Assembly: GCA_031285185.1 (NCBI GenBank)
Contig: JAITWS010000043.1
Span: forward strand, 1-48,245
Length of the DNA stretch: 48,245 nt
Reading direction: 5' to 3'
Origin: Methylobacillus sp.
GTDB taxonomy: Bacteria > Pseudomonadota > Gammaproteobacteria > Burkholderiales > Methylophilaceae
Shown one piece after another: positions 34,411 through 43,732 of this stretch. Below the pieces are notes generated by a model. That model was not told the DNA's origin. It saw only the letters and a program-made list of their open reading frames with translations, and made no database searches. Both the position numbers and the translations under genes were made by a program. Positions within the stretch are counted from its first letter, which is position 1; each line of letters begins with the position of its first letter.

Positions 34411-35193
34411 TTAGTTGCCAGGCCAGGCGGCCAGAAATTCCTGCCAGTGCGCTGCCGGATTCGCGGCCAGCGCCTCGCGCGCAAGCGCGATTTCGCGTTG
34501 ATACGCGGCGGGCGTGAGCAGCCCGCGCATTTGCTGAAAGCGCAAATAAACGAGCCAGGTGTTGACCACATCGGTCTCGCAATAATTGCGGATGGCCTCG
34601 ATCCCGCCCGCCTGATACGCCTCCCAAACCCTGGAGCCGTCCATGCCGAGCTTGCCGGGAAAGCCGCACAGTTGCGCGAGCTGATCCAGCGGCGCATTGC
34701 CGCGCCCCTGATACAGCGCGAGCAAATCCATGAGATCGGTGTGGCGCATGTGATAGCGGCTGATGTAATTGTTCCACTTGAAATCGCGGTCGTCGTCGCC
34801 CATGTCCCAATACGTCGCGGCGACGACGTTGTGCATGAGACCGCGATAATGCAGCACCGGCAGATCGAAACCGCCGCCGTTCCACGACACCAGCACGGGC
34901 TTGTATTTTTCAATGCCATCGTAAAACCGCTGGATGAGCGCGCCCTCGCCCTCCTCCGGCGCGCCCAGCGACCACACGCGAAAATTGTTTTCACCCTCGC
35001 GCAACACGCAGGAAATCGCAACGACTTTCTGCACATGCAAGGGCAAAAATTCGGATTGCCCGTTTTGACGACGCTGGTGAAACGCAATCTGCGCGACCTC
35101 CGCCGCCGAAGTCTCCGGCGGCAAATTCAGCAACGCGCGGAGACCATCGGTATCGGGAACGGTTTCGATATCAAAGACGAGGGTGGGGGTCAT
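34411..35193 (-). CDS. DnaQ-like 3'-5' exonuclease (PolB-exonuclease-related)
   Basis: A 260-residue protein with the exonuclease fold. Exo motifs are visible: FDIETVPD at the N-terminus (Exo I, DxE), SWNGGGFDLPVL near 104 (Exo II) and YCETDVVNTW near 205 (Exo III, Tyr and Asp). This pattern matches the predicted polymerase-B-type 3'-5' exonuclease domain (DNA_pol_B_exo2 group) found as stand-alone bacterial proteins. Its substrate in the cell is unknown. It is transcribed towards the adhesin gene with 150 bp between; the upstream side is a repeat cluster. Confidence 0.9.
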   Translation of the reverse strand: MTPTLVFDIETVPDTDGLRALLNLPPETSAAEVAQIAFHQRRQNGQSEFLPLHVQKVVAISCVLREGENNFRVWSLGAPEEGEGALIQRFYDGIEKYKPVLVSWNGGGFDLPVLHYRGLMHNVVAATYWDMGDDDRDFKWNNYISRYHMRHTDLMDLLALYQGRGNAPLDQLAQLCGFPGKLGMDGSRVWEAYQAGGIEAIRNYCETDVVNTWLVYLRFQQMRGLLTPAAYQREIALAREALAANPAAHWQEFLAAWPGN

Positions 35194-35228
35194 GGGGTTA
35201 CCTTAAGCATCTCTCTTCGCGCAGTTCT

Positions 35229-35445
35229 CCCTCTCCCGCTTGCGGGAGAGGGCTGTCCTGAGCTTGTCGAAGGGGCTGGGGTGAGGGTTGGGGTTCGTCA
35301 TTGCGAGCACAGCGAAGCAATCCAGAGTTGTGATTTTCTGGATTGTTTCCATTCCGGTAGTCGTGACTTTCTGGATTGCCGCGTCGCTGCGCTCCTCGCA
35401 ATGACGAACCCTCACCCCTGCCCCTCTCCCACGAGTGGGAGAGGG
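35229..35445. repeat. nested cluster of dispersed repeats
   Basis: Outer CCCTCTCCC palindromes at 35229-35252 and 35422-35445 flank an inner pair of inverted CGTCATTGCGAG copies (35296-35325 and 35371-35406). A CCTGAGCTTGTCGAAG motif lies at 35256-35272 and a truncated further palindrome at 35461. This fills the 332-bp gap between the exonuclease and ydbL-like genes; no gene is seen. Confidence 0.8.
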
Positions 35446-35525
35446 AACTGCACACTCTTCTCCCTCTCCCGCCGGTGGAAGAAAGAACAACGAAGGAAGA
35501 GCGGCTTGCGCTGCAACATTTCGCA

Positions 35526-35951
35526 TCAAGGTTTCTGCGCCCAGCTTCCGCCTGCGTCCTGCACCCACCAGCCGCTGTGCGCGCGGCTTGCCCAGCGTTG
35601 GGCGAAGGTGGTGCGGATTTCGGCTTCCCATTCGGGGTGGCCGTTGGCGTTGGCGACTTCCTTGTAGAGCGCGTTGCGATCCTTGTTTTCTTCCGCGACC
35701 AGCGCGTTGACGCTTTGCCTGTCCTTGAGCGGCACGGCGTTGGCGTCGCGCACGACGACGAGTCCGTTATTGCCCAAGCCCACCGCGCCGCTTTCGTACA
35801 GCGGACGCATCTGGGGAAAGCGCGCTTTGATGTTGCCGCGTATCTCCGTCACTGCGGGGGTGTTGGCCTTGAGGTCGGCCTGCGCCAGCGCGGGTGTGAC
35901 CGCCGTCAGCGAAGCCAGCGCGAATAAAATCGCGATCAGGTGTTTTTTCAT
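35526..35951 (-). CDS. ydbL: YdbL-like periplasmic protein (DUF1318)
   Basis: A 141-residue protein with a clear signal peptide (MKKHLIAILFALASLTAVTPALAQA). The mature part shows the DUF1318 pattern: IRGNIKARFPQMRPLYESGAVGLGNNGLVVVRD and VNALVAEENKDRNALYKEVAN. It follows ynbE and ydbH in one operon, the same trio as in Enterobacteria, where YdbH and YnbE form an inter-membrane phospholipid bridge and YdbL acts as an accessory periplasmic factor. A perfect AAGGAGG lies before the ATG. It is the last gene of the operon. Confidence 0.92.
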   Translation of the reverse strand: MKKHLIAILFALASLTAVTPALAQADLKANTPAVTEIRGNIKARFPQMRPLYESGAVGLGNNGLVVVRDANAVPLKDRQSVNALVAEENKDRNALYKEVANANGHPEWEAEIRTTFAQRWASRAHSGWWVQDAGGSWAQKP

Positions 35952-35961
35952 GGGAACCTCC

Positions 35962-36135
35962 TTAAGGTTGCGCCGGATCATCGGCGGGTTTTTGCTGGTC
36001 TTTGATCTGCCAGACTTCGTCAATGATTTTGTCGGCGGCTTTTTCCGCCGCCGCCGCCGGGAAATAAATGTTGATGGTGACGCAGGCCGACAATGCCAGC
36101 CCCGCCGGTAATAGCCCTATCCAGTGTTTTTTCAT
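35962..36135 (-). CDS. ynbE: YnbE-like small outer-membrane lipoprotein
   Basis: A 57-residue lipoprotein on the minus strand: MKKHWIGLLPAGLALSAC is a short lipoprotein signal (Cys18), followed by VTINIYFPAAAAEKAADKI, the family's signature, and a Pro/Asp-rich tail. YnbE is thought to cap the C-terminal end of YdbH at the outer membrane. It lies 9 bp after ydbH and its stop codon overlaps the AAGGAGG that serves ydbL. Confidence 0.93.
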   Translation of the reverse strand: MKKHWIGLLPAGLALSACVTINIYFPAAAAEKAADKIIDEVWQIKDQQKPADDPAQP

Positions 36136-36144
36136 GGTTCGTCC

Positions 36145-37884
36145 TTATTTGATGACGGGCGCGGCATTGCTTTCAATCACGCCCTGAATGCGCGAGAGCA
36201 ACTCGCTCCAACTCACTTTCTGATTGTACCCCAGCACCGTGATCGCCGGTATGCCGCTGCCTTTGACGATCACATAGCCGCCGGAAGTCGGCTCCACGCC
36301 TTGCATCACGCAATTGCCCTGGCGCAACTTGCACGACAGGCCGATGGCGGAATAATTGAATTGCTTGAAGAAGCGCAAAAAGCTGCGTTGCAACGCCGCC
36401 GACGCGCCCGCGCCGCCGAGCGCCGAGATGTTTTCCACCGCGCGTTGCGAAATCTTTCTGGGATATTTGCCCGGCGCGCTGCGAAACGAGGCGTCGAATT
36501 GCACCGGCTTCCAGCGCGATAGCACCATGTTTTTCACGTCGCCATCCAGCCGCCCCGTGATCGCGCCGAACGAGAACGTGTGCGTGAGCAGATCGAGATC
36601 GAGATTCCGCATGATGATGTCGCCGCGCATCCGTGGCGCGATGCCCAGCGGGTCTTGCAAAGCGAGATTGTCCAGCGTGATTGAGCCGTCGAAAATGCTG
36701 ATGCCCATCGCGCCGTCCATCGTCATCGTGCCGTTGGTGTAAGTCACCATGGGAATGCCCGCCGCAAGTTTGCCGTCCATTGTCGGCCAGCCGACCGCGT
36801 GACTGAAATCGCTCATCGAAACCGGCGTCAGCGTCGCGCCCAGATGCCAGTGCCATTTTTGCTGCACGAAGGCCGCCGAAATATCGGTCAGCGTGAGCGT
36901 GCCGTCCAGCACCGGCAATTGCACGCGCGACGCGGTCAGCGCGTAGCCGTTGAGCGCCGCCGAAATTTCCGCCGCGCCCAGATTCATCTTCAACAACTCT
37001 CCGCCCGCATAACGCAAACCCGCCTGCGTCGCCTGATCGAGCGACCACGGCACATCGGCGTTGACCTTGTAAAACGCGAACGCGCCGTTTTTATCCGCCA
37101 CGTCGAAATCGCGCAAGGCAACGCGAAACGCCGTGAACGCGCCGTCTTTCATGCGGACGCTTGCGTCGGCCTGCCCTTCCATTTCAAGATTGGCGAGCAT
37201 GGTCTTTTCAAAAAACGGTTTGAGCAACACGCTGTAAACGCCCGCCATATCGAGACGCTGCGCCGTGACATCAAGATTTTTAATGCTGTTTTCCGGCAAT
37301 GCAAGCGCCAGCGAACCTTGCGCGGAACCCACGCCGCCGATCGTCAGCACGCCCTGCTCGACCGACAACAAAGTGGGCGCGTAAACGCCGCGTCCGTCGA
37401 AAGCGACATCCATTTTGGCGAGATAAAGCGGCTGCCAGAACACTTCGCCGCCGGTGTCGGAGAGCTTGCACGACCAGTGCCATTGCCCGTTCTCGCGCGT
37501 GGCGACGGCCTGCACATGCGCAGCGATTTTTTCGCCTGCGTGCAATCCGGTTTCGTCGTTGAACGCGACATCCTTGATGAAAAATTCCCCGCGCACCTGA
37601 TTGAGCGCAAGTTGCTCGCCGGAAAATTCCGCCTGCCCGCGCAGCGCGCCCTTGGTGAATGTGAACGGCAATGCAAACTCCTTGCCAAGCTGCGCCGCGT
37701 CGCCGCGCTTCAATGTTGCCTGCGCGTGCCAGCGCCCGTTCATGTCCAGCGCGCCGCTGATTTTTTCAACCTCCGCGCCAGGATGTTCGATCTTGCCGAT
37801 TTGAATTTCGACGCGCTCAATCGCGCTTGCTGGCAGCGCGAAACCGCACAGAAAAAGCAAAAACAGGCGCGAGGGAAAACTCAC
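36145..37884 (-). CDS. ydbH: YdbH-like AsmA-type inter-membrane lipid transport protein
   Basis: A 579-residue protein that in characterised bacteria spans the periplasm as a beta-groove bridge carrying phospholipids. It begins with a signal or anchor (SFPSRLFLLFLCGFALPASA), continues as a long beta-rich region, and ends with the conserved FNYSAIGLSCKLRQGNC segment and a YVIVKGSGIPAITVLGYN close. The length is shorter than the roughly 880 residues of the E. coli protein. It starts with GTG at 37884, overlapping the cysM stop by 4 bp, and is followed by ynbE and ydbL. The frame upstream of the GTG overlaps cysM and is a shadow. Confidence 0.9.
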   Translation of the reverse strand: MSFPSRLFLLFLCGFALPASAIERVEIQIGKIEHPGAEVEKISGALDMNGRWHAQATLKRGDAAQLGKEFALPFTFTKGALRGQAEFSGEQLALNQVRGEFFIKDVAFNDETGLHAGEKIAAHVQAVATRENGQWHWSCKLSDTGGEVFWQPLYLAKMDVAFDGRGVYAPTLLSVEQGVLTIGGVGSAQGSLALALPENSIKNLDVTAQRLDMAGVYSVLLKPFFEKTMLANLEMEGQADASVRMKDGAFTAFRVALRDFDVADKNGAFAFYKVNADVPWSLDQATQAGLRYAGGELLKMNLGAAEISAALNGYALTASRVQLPVLDGTLTLTDISAAFVQQKWHWHLGATLTPVSMSDFSHAVGWPTMDGKLAAGIPMVTYTNGTMTMDGAMGISIFDGSITLDNLALQDPLGIAPRMRGDIIMRNLDLDLLTHTFSFGAITGRLDGDVKNMVLSRWKPVQFDASFRSAPGKYPRKISQRAVENISALGGAGASAALQRSFLRFFKQFNYSAIGLSCKLRQGNCVMQGVEPTSGGYVIVKGSGIPAITVLGYNQKVSWSELLSRIQGVIESNAAPVIK

Positions 37885-38771
37885 TCCGGGAAAACTCCGG
37901 TTGACAGATACCGATCGCCACGGTCGCAGATGATGGTCACGATCACCGCGTCGCGCACTTCGCCGGAAAGCTGCATGGCCGCGCACACCGCGCCGCCGGA
38001 GGAAATGCCCGCGAAAATGCCCTCTTCTCGCGCGAGTCGCCGCGTCATTTCCTCGGCTTCCGGCTGGCCGATTTCCATCATGCGATCTATGCGCGAAAAA
38101 TCGCAAATCTGCGGCAGATATTCGCGCGGCCATTTGCGTATGCCGGGAATCTGCGCGCCGTCGCGCGGCTGCACGCCTATGATTTGAACCGCCGGATTCA
38201 TCTGTTTGAGATAGCGCGAAACGCCCATGATGGTTCCGGTCGTGCCCATGCTGGAAACAAAGTGCGTGATCTTGCCGCCGGTGTCGCGCCAGATTTCCGG
38301 CCCCGTGGTTTCAAAATGCGCGCGCGGATTATCCGGGTTGGCGAATTGGTCGAGAATCACGCCGCGCCCTTCGTCGCGCATTTTTTCTGCGGTGTCGCGC
38401 GCGAGTTCCATGCTGCCCGATTTTGGTGTCAGAACGAGTTCCGCGCCGAATGCTTTCATCACGCGACGACGTTCCAGACTTTGGTTGTCCGGCATCACCA
38501 ATATCAGCTTGTAACCCTTGACCGCCGCCGCCATCGCAAGCGCGATTCCGGTGTTGCCGCTGGTCGCCTCGATCAGCGTATCGCCCGGCTTGATCGCGCC
38601 GCGCGCTTCCGCATGGGCGATCATGGAAAGCGCGGGACGATCCTTCACCGAACCCGCAGGATTGTGGCCTTCGAGCTTGGCGAGGATGATGTTGCCGGTC
38701 GCGCCGGGAATGCGTTGCAAACGCGCGAGCGGCGTGTTGCCGATGAATTGGTCTATGGTTTTGTAATTCAT
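37881..38771 (-). CDS. cysM: cysteine synthase B
   Basis: A pyridoxal-phosphate enzyme that makes cysteine (or S-sulfocysteine from thiosulfate) from O-acetylserine. The 296-residue protein has the PLP lysine in PAGSVKDRPA near 43, the SGNTG substrate loop near 70 and the SSMGTTGTI phosphate-binding loop near 175. DQFANPDNPRAHFETTGPEI is characteristic of CysM rather than CysK. I start at the ATG at 38771, which overlaps the dsbB stop by 4 bp. Placement between dsbB and the ydbH trio is unusual but all overlaps indicate one transcript. Confidence 0.95.
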   Translation of the reverse strand: MNYKTIDQFIGNTPLARLQRIPGATGNIILAKLEGHNPAGSVKDRPALSMIAHAEARGAIKPGDTLIEATSGNTGIALAMAAAVKGYKLILVMPDNQSLERRRVMKAFGAELVLTPKSGSMELARDTAEKMRDEGRGVILDQFANPDNPRAHFETTGPEIWRDTGGKITHFVSSMGTTGTIMGVSRYLKQMNPAVQIIGVQPRDGAQIPGIRKWPREYLPQICDFSRIDRMMEIGQPEAEEMTRRLAREEGIFAGISSGGAVCAAMQLSGEVRDAVIVTIICDRGDRYLSTGVFPE

Positions 38772-39265
38772 TTTTTCATGCAGGCAAGCGCGATGGCGAA
38801 TATGGCGAATCCGGCAAACGCGATCAGCGAAAGTTGCGGAATGGTCAGGCCGAACCATGTCCAGTCAATTTTCGAGCATTCGCCGGTTCCGTTGAACACC
38901 CATTGCAACGCGCGTTGCATGGGGAAATTTTCAAACATGTAATCCATCCCCACGCCGCATTCCGACATTACCTTGTCCGGGTTGGCCTGTATCCACATAT
39001 GGCGCAGCGCGATGCCCGCGCCGGTCGCGGCGGCGGCGAATTGCAGAAAACCGTAAATGCGCCGCCCCCATTTGCCCGGATTGTGCAGCGCGGCCACGAG
39101 GAAAATCGCGCCCAGCACCATGTAGGCGATGCGCTGGGAAATGCACAGCGGGCACGGGTCGAGATTGTTTTGCTGCTGGATGTAAAGCGCGAGACCGACC
39201 AGCCCGAACGCGACGACAAAGCCAAGCAAATAACCGGCGCGATCGCCGAGGATTCTGTTGAACAT
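38768..39265 (-). CDS. dsbB: disulfide bond formation protein B
   Basis: DsbB reoxidises periplasmic DsbA and passes electrons to quinones. The 165-residue protein has four hydrophobic helices and both periplasmic cysteine pairs: Cys38/Cys41 (CPLC) and Cys103/Cys130. A quinone-site Arg follows the first pair (CISQRIAY). It is the first gene of the cysM-ydbH-ynbE-ydbL operon; the ATG at 39265 is 55 bp from the divergent xseA start. No dsbA is present in the window. Confidence 0.95.
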   Translation of the reverse strand: MFNRILGDRAGYLLGFVVAFGLVGLALYIQQQNNLDPCPLCISQRIAYMVLGAIFLVAALHNPGKWGRRIYGFLQFAAAATGAGIALRHMWIQANPDKVMSECGVGMDYMFENFPMQRALQWVFNGTGECSKIDWTWFGLTIPQLSLIAFAGFAIFAIALACMKK

Positions 39266-39320
39266 GGAAACTCACCGCTTATAATGGAATTGATGATTGT
39301 AACGGAAACCCGGATTTTCT

Positions 39321-40610
39321 TTGACTACCGCATCCCTTTTTGAACCGCGCCGCCCCAATGTGCTCAGCGTGAGCGCGCTCAACCGCATGGCGCGCGAAAC
39401 GCTGGAACGCGGCTTTCCGCTGTTGTGGGTCGCGGGCGAAATTTCCAACCTCACCCGCGCCGCGTCGGGACATTGGTATTTCTCGCTCAAGGACGAGCAC
39501 GCGCAAGTGCGCTGCGTGATGTTCCGCAACCGCAACGCCGCGCTCGATTGGGTTCCGCGCGAAGGCGATCACGTCGAAGCGCGCGCGCTGGTCACGCTGT
39601 ACGAAGCGCGCGGCGATTTTCAACTCACCGTGGAAACCCTGCAACGCGCCGGATTGGGCGCATTGTTCGAAGCCTTTGAACGGCTCAAGGCCAGGCTGGA
39701 AAAAGAAGGCTTGTTCGCCCCCGCGCGCAAACGCCCGCTACCCCAACATCCGCGTCAAATCGGCATCGTCACCTCGCCCGATGCCGCCGCGTTGCGCGAT
39801 GTGCTGACCACATTGCGACGACGCATGTCCGGCATTCCCATAGTGCTCTACCCCGCGCCGGTGCAAGGCAAAGGCGCGGCGGAACGCATCGCGCAAGCCA
39901 TACGCGCCGCCGGTGAGCGCGGCGAATGCGATGTGCTCATCGTCTGTCGCGGCGGCGGCAGCATCGAAGATTTATGGCAATTCAACGAAGAAGTCGTCGC
40001 GCGCGCAATCGCCGAATCACCCATCCCCGTCATCTCCGGCATCGGCCACGAAACCGATTTCACCATCGCCGATTTCGTCGCGGACAGCCGCGCGCCCACC
40101 CCCACCGCCGCCGCCGAACTGGTCACACCCGACCGGCAAACATTGTTGCGTACGGCGCGTGCACTGCATCTGCGTCTGCGCCGCCAGATGCAACACCTGC
40201 TCGACAAACACATGCAGCACACGGATTTTCTCGCGCGCCGCCTCGTGCATCCGGGCGAAAAAGCGCGCCGCCAACGGGAACGGCTCGGACATTTGCAAAC
40301 ACGTTTGCAAACCGCGCTGCTGCGCCTCACTGACCGCGCGAACGCGCGTCTGCAAACCCTGCCGCAACGCCTGCAAACCGCCCAATCGCGCCACCTGCAA
40401 CACCACCGCGAACACCTGCGCCACCTGGAACAAAACCTGCGCCACCTCAGCCCCGATTCCGCGCTCAAACGCGGCTACAGCCTCGTGCGCCAACCCGACG
40501 GCAGCCTCGTGCGCGACAGCGCGACGCTACGCCTGAAACAAACGCTGACCATCACCTTCGCGCGCGGAGAGGCGGAAGTGGAAGTAGGCAAAGTGATTGC
40601 CGGGAAATAG
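39321..40610 (+). CDS. xseA: exodeoxyribonuclease VII large subunit
   Basis: XseA with XseB degrades single-stranded DNA from both ends in repair. The 429-residue protein has an N-terminal OB fold (VSALNRMARETLERGFPLLWV, then ISNLTRAASGHWYFSLKD) and the catalytic region with GIVTSPDAAALRDVL near 150 and CRGGGSIEDLWQFNEE near 210. ISGIGHETDFTIADFVAD near 240 follows, and the C-terminal half is a long coiled coil rich in Gln, Arg and Leu. The reading frame begins with TTG at 39321, as no ATG precedes the conserved N-terminus; the ribosome binding site is weak. No xseB is adjacent. Confidence 0.95.
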   Translation: MTTASLFEPRRPNVLSVSALNRMARETLERGFPLLWVAGEISNLTRAASGHWYFSLKDEHAQVRCVMFRNRNAALDWVPREGDHVEARALVTLYEARGDFQLTVETLQRAGLGALFEAFERLKARLEKEGLFAPARKRPLPQHPRQIGIVTSPDAAALRDVLTTLRRRMSGIPIVLYPAPVQGKGAAERIAQAIRAAGERGECDVLIVCRGGGSIEDLWQFNEEVVARAIAESPIPVISGIGHETDFTIADFVADSRAPTPTAAAELVTPDRQTLLRTARALHLRLRRQMQHLLDKHMQHTDFLARRLVHPGEKARRQRERLGHLQTRLQTALLRLTDRANARLQTLPQRLQTAQSRHLQHHREHLRHLEQNLRHLSPDSALKRGYSLVRQPDGSLVRDSATLRLKQTLTITFARGEAEVEVGKVIAGK

Positions 40611-40764
40611 ACCGCTCGCCTTTGCAGCAGCCCTCACAAGCAAGGAAGGGAAAACTGCAAGGAGCGGAAAAACCTTGAGCAAACCCATTTGCGTTTCCAC
40701 GCTAGGCTCAATTCGCCAATAGCAGTAAAATCATGAGATTCTGTTTCCAGACTTAAGGTTTTTG

Positions 40765-42654
40765 ATGTCTTCCGTACCCGCCCAATCCGCTCAGAAAACA
40801 AAGAATCATGTGCTTGCGCTTGCCGCGCTGGGGGTGATTTTTGGTGACATCGGCACCAGCCCGCTTTATACGATGAAAGAAGTATTCGGTGGGCATCATC
40901 AGGTGGAGGTGACGCCGGATAATGTGATGGGGGTGATCTCGCTGATTTTGTGGTCGCTCATCATGGTGGTCACGGTCAAGTATGTGATTTTCATGATGCG
41001 CGCCGACAACCGGGGCGAGGGCGGCATCATGGCGTTGATCGCGCTGGCGACGCAGCAGGCGGGGCATAGCCGACTCAAGCTGCGTTTTATCACGCTCGCG
41101 GGCATCATCGGCGCTTCCATGTTTTTCGCCGATGGCATGGTGACACCTGCGATCACCGTGCTTTCCGCGGTCGAGGGTCTGGAAGTCGCCGCGACCAAGC
41201 TGGATGCGTGGGTGATTCCGATCACGCTGACCGTGTTGCTGATTTTGTTTTCCGTGCAGCGTCACGGAACCGCGACGGTCGGCAAGTTGTTCGGGCCGGT
41301 CATGATGATCTGGTTTCTATCGCTGGGGGTGCTGGGCGTTATCAACATCGTGCACAATCCCGATATATTGTGGGCGCTCAACCCGGCTCATGCCGTGCAT
41401 TTTTTCACCAACAATCACTGGCTGGCGTTTCTCACGCTGGGCGCGGTTGTGCTGTCGGTCACGGGCGGCGAGGCGCTGTATGCGGATATGGGGCACTTTG
41501 GCCGCGTGCCGATTCGTTATGCCTGGTTTGGTCTGGTGTTGCCTTGTCTCATGCTCAATTATTTCGGTCAGGGCGCGTTGTTGCTGCACGACGCGACCGC
41601 CGTGAGAAATCCCTTTTATCTGCTCGCGCCCAAGGAAATTCTGATGCCCTTGATCGTGCTGACGACGATGGCGACCGTGATCGCATCGCAGTCGGTGATT
41701 TCCGGCACATTCTCGATTTCGCGGCAGGCGTTGCAGCTTGGCTTCATGCCGCGCACGCAGGTCACGCACACCTCCGAAAGCGAGGCCGGGCAGATTTATC
41801 TGCCCAAGGTAAATTGGGCGCTCATGATCGGCGTGATGACGCTGGTGCTGTTCTTCCAGAATTCCTCCAACCTCGCCGCGGCCTACGGCATCGCGGTCAC
41901 GGGCGACATGATTATCACCACGCTGCTCGCCGCGCTGGTGTTCCACAGCGTGTGGAAATGGAGTTGGGCGAAAACGCTTGCGCTGATTTCGGTGTTCCTC
42001 ACCATAGACCTCGCCTTCTTCAGCGCGAATGTGCTCAAAATCCCCGCGGGCGGCTGGTTCCCGATTCTGGTGTGCATCATTCTTTTCACGCTTATGCTGA
42101 CCTGGAAACGCGGACGCGAGCTGCTGTACAAGCGCCTCAAGGACGACGCGATGAGTCTGGACAGCTTTATCGAAGCCATCGCCGGACACCCGCCCGCGCG
42201 CGTTTCGGGCGCGGCGATTTTCATGACGCCCAATCCGTATGGCGTGCCGCACGCGCTGCTGCACAACCTCAAACACAACAAGGTGCTGCATGAGCAGATC
42301 GTGCTGCTGACCGTGAAATACGAAGACGTGCCGCATTCCGACCCGAACGACCGCCTCATCGTCGAAGAGTTGCCGCAAGGTTTTTACCGCGTGCAGGTGC
42401 AATACGGCTTCATGGACGAGCCGAACCTGCCCAAAGCCTTGGAACGCTGCGCCGAAAAGGGCTTGCCGCTGGACATGATGGATACCTCCTTCTTCATCGG
42501 CAAGGAAATCCTCATCGCGCGGCGCGGCGCGCCTTTCGCCTTCTGGCGTCAAAAACTGTTTATCGGCATGTTCCGCAACGCGAGCAGCGTCACCGACCAC
42601 CTCAAATTGCCGCCCAACCGCGTAGTCGAGCTGGGATCGCAACTTACGCTTTAA
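40765..42654 (+). CDS. kup: low-affinity potassium transporter Kup
   Basis: A 629-residue KUP/HAK-family potassium-proton symporter. The first helix carries ALAALGVIFGDIGTSPLYTMKEVFGG, the family signature; about twelve hydrophobic segments follow up to residue 450, then a cytoplasmic C-terminal domain (ARVSGAAIFMTPNPYGVP...). AAGG lies 7 nt before the ATG at 40765; a TTG one codon earlier is less likely. It is 154 bp downstream of xseA, with no clear terminator between, and is followed closely by the M48 protease gene. Confidence 0.95.
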   Translation: MSSVPAQSAQKTKNHVLALAALGVIFGDIGTSPLYTMKEVFGGHHQVEVTPDNVMGVISLILWSLIMVVTVKYVIFMMRADNRGEGGIMALIALATQQAGHSRLKLRFITLAGIIGASMFFADGMVTPAITVLSAVEGLEVAATKLDAWVIPITLTVLLILFSVQRHGTATVGKLFGPVMMIWFLSLGVLGVINIVHNPDILWALNPAHAVHFFTNNHWLAFLTLGAVVLSVTGGEALYADMGHFGRVPIRYAWFGLVLPCLMLNYFGQGALLLHDATAVRNPFYLLAPKEILMPLIVLTTMATVIASQSVISGTFSISRQALQLGFMPRTQVTHTSESEAGQIYLPKVNWALMIGVMTLVLFFQNSSNLAAAYGIAVTGDMIITTLLAALVFHSVWKWSWAKTLALISVFLTIDLAFFSANVLKIPAGGWFPILVCIILFTLMLTWKRGRELLYKRLKDDAMSLDSFIEAIAGHPPARVSGAAIFMTPNPYGVPHALLHNLKHNKVLHEQIVLLTVKYEDVPHSDPNDRLIVEELPQGFYRVQVQYGFMDEPNLPKALERCAEKGLPLDMMDTSFFIGKEILIARRGAPFAFWRQKLFIGMFRNASSVTDHLKLPPNRVVELGSQLTL

Positions 42655-42682
42655 CCCAAACCATGATCCGGGAGATTCTGAA

Positions 42683-43576
42683 ATGAAAAACACATTACTA
42701 GCCCTGTTCCTCGCGCTGCTGCTCGCCGGTTGCGCCACCACGCAAACCACCAAATCCGGCGCGGTCGGCGTTGATCGCAAGCAATATGTCGGACTGGTGA
42801 GCGAAGAGGAGGCCGTGCAACAATCCGCCCTCGCCTATCAGCAAGTGGTGAAAGATGCCGACGCGAAACGTCTGCTGAACACCGACAGCGCTGAAACCAA
42901 ACGTGTGCGCGTCATCGGCGAACGACTCATCGCGCAGGTCGGCACATTCCGCGAAGACGCGCTCAAGTGGGATTGGCAAATCAACGTGATGGAAAGCAAG
43001 GAAGTCAACGCCTACTGCATGGCGGGCGGAAAAATCATGGTCTATACCGGCCTGCTCGACGCGATCAAACCGACCGACGACGAGCTCGCGGCGGTGATGG
43101 GACACGAAATTTCCCATGCGCTGCGCGAACATGTGCGCGAGCAAATGTCGCGCGTCAAGGCGCAACAATACGGCCTGCTGGGGCTGGCCATCGCGGTCGG
43201 CGTCGCCACCGGCAGCGGCGATGCCGCGAGTCAGACCGCGGATGTCGGCAACCAGCTCGCCACCGTCGCGCTCACGCTGCCCAACAGCCGCACCGCCGAA
43301 AACGAAGCCGACGGCATGGGCTTGGAACTCATGGCGCGCGCCGGTTACAATCCGAATGCCGCGCTCACGCTCTGGCAAAAAATGAGTTCGCTCGGCGGCG
43401 AAAAACCCGCCGAAATCCTCAGCACCCACCCCTCCGACCAAACGCGCATGGATCACATCAAAGGACTCATCCCCAAAGTGATGCCCCTGTACGACCAAGC
43501 CAAAAATTCGAGCGCGGCCTCGGTCAGCCCCGCAAGCAACAGCCTCAAAAACAACACCACCCAGAAAAAGAAATAA
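42683..43576 (+). CDS. M48-family metalloprotease lipoprotein (LoiP/YcaL-like)
   Basis: A 297-residue lipoprotein (signal MKNTLLALFLALLLAGC, Cys17) with an M48 peptidase domain. The zinc-binding motif HEISH is at residues 141-145, and the third ligand lies in the ENEADGMGLELM motif near 212. Family members such as LoiP and BepA degrade or help fold outer-membrane proteins. GGGAGATTCTGAA precedes the ATG, 28 bp after kup, so the two genes may be cotranscribed. The C-terminal 30 residues are Ser/Asn/Lys-rich and probably disordered. Confidence 0.93.
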   Translation: MKNTLLALFLALLLAGCATTQTTKSGAVGVDRKQYVGLVSEEEAVQQSALAYQQVVKDADAKRLLNTDSAETKRVRVIGERLIAQVGTFREDALKWDWQINVMESKEVNAYCMAGGKIMVYTGLLDAIKPTDDELAAVMGHEISHALREHVREQMSRVKAQQYGLLGLAIAVGVATGSGDAASQTADVGNQLATVALTLPNSRTAENEADGMGLELMARAGYNPNAALTLWQKMSSLGGEKPAEILSTHPSDQTRMDHIKGLIPKVMPLYDQAKNSSAASVSPASNSLKNNTTQKKK

Positions 43577-43584
43577 CAAACCGG

Positions 43585-43600
43585 GGGCGCGAAAGCGCCC
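43585..43600. other. GC hairpin after the M48 gene
   Basis: GGGCGC-GAAA-GCGCCC, a 6-bp stem with a GNRA-type loop 8 bp after the stop codon. There is no T-run, so termination is uncertain. The rest of the 156-bp gap to the DUF5672 gene includes a CCCTCACTCCAGCCC...GGGCTGGGC repeat remnant. Confidence 0.4.
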
Positions 43601-43732
43601 GCCCTCACTCCAGCCCCTTCTCGCATACTGAAGAGGGCTGGGCTGTGGGTCTCGGAGGATAGCTTTCTGCTGAAAGCGGCGTAGTGGTACTATGCGTCAT
43701 CCTGCAAAAAACAAAAACGAAAGGCCTATCGC

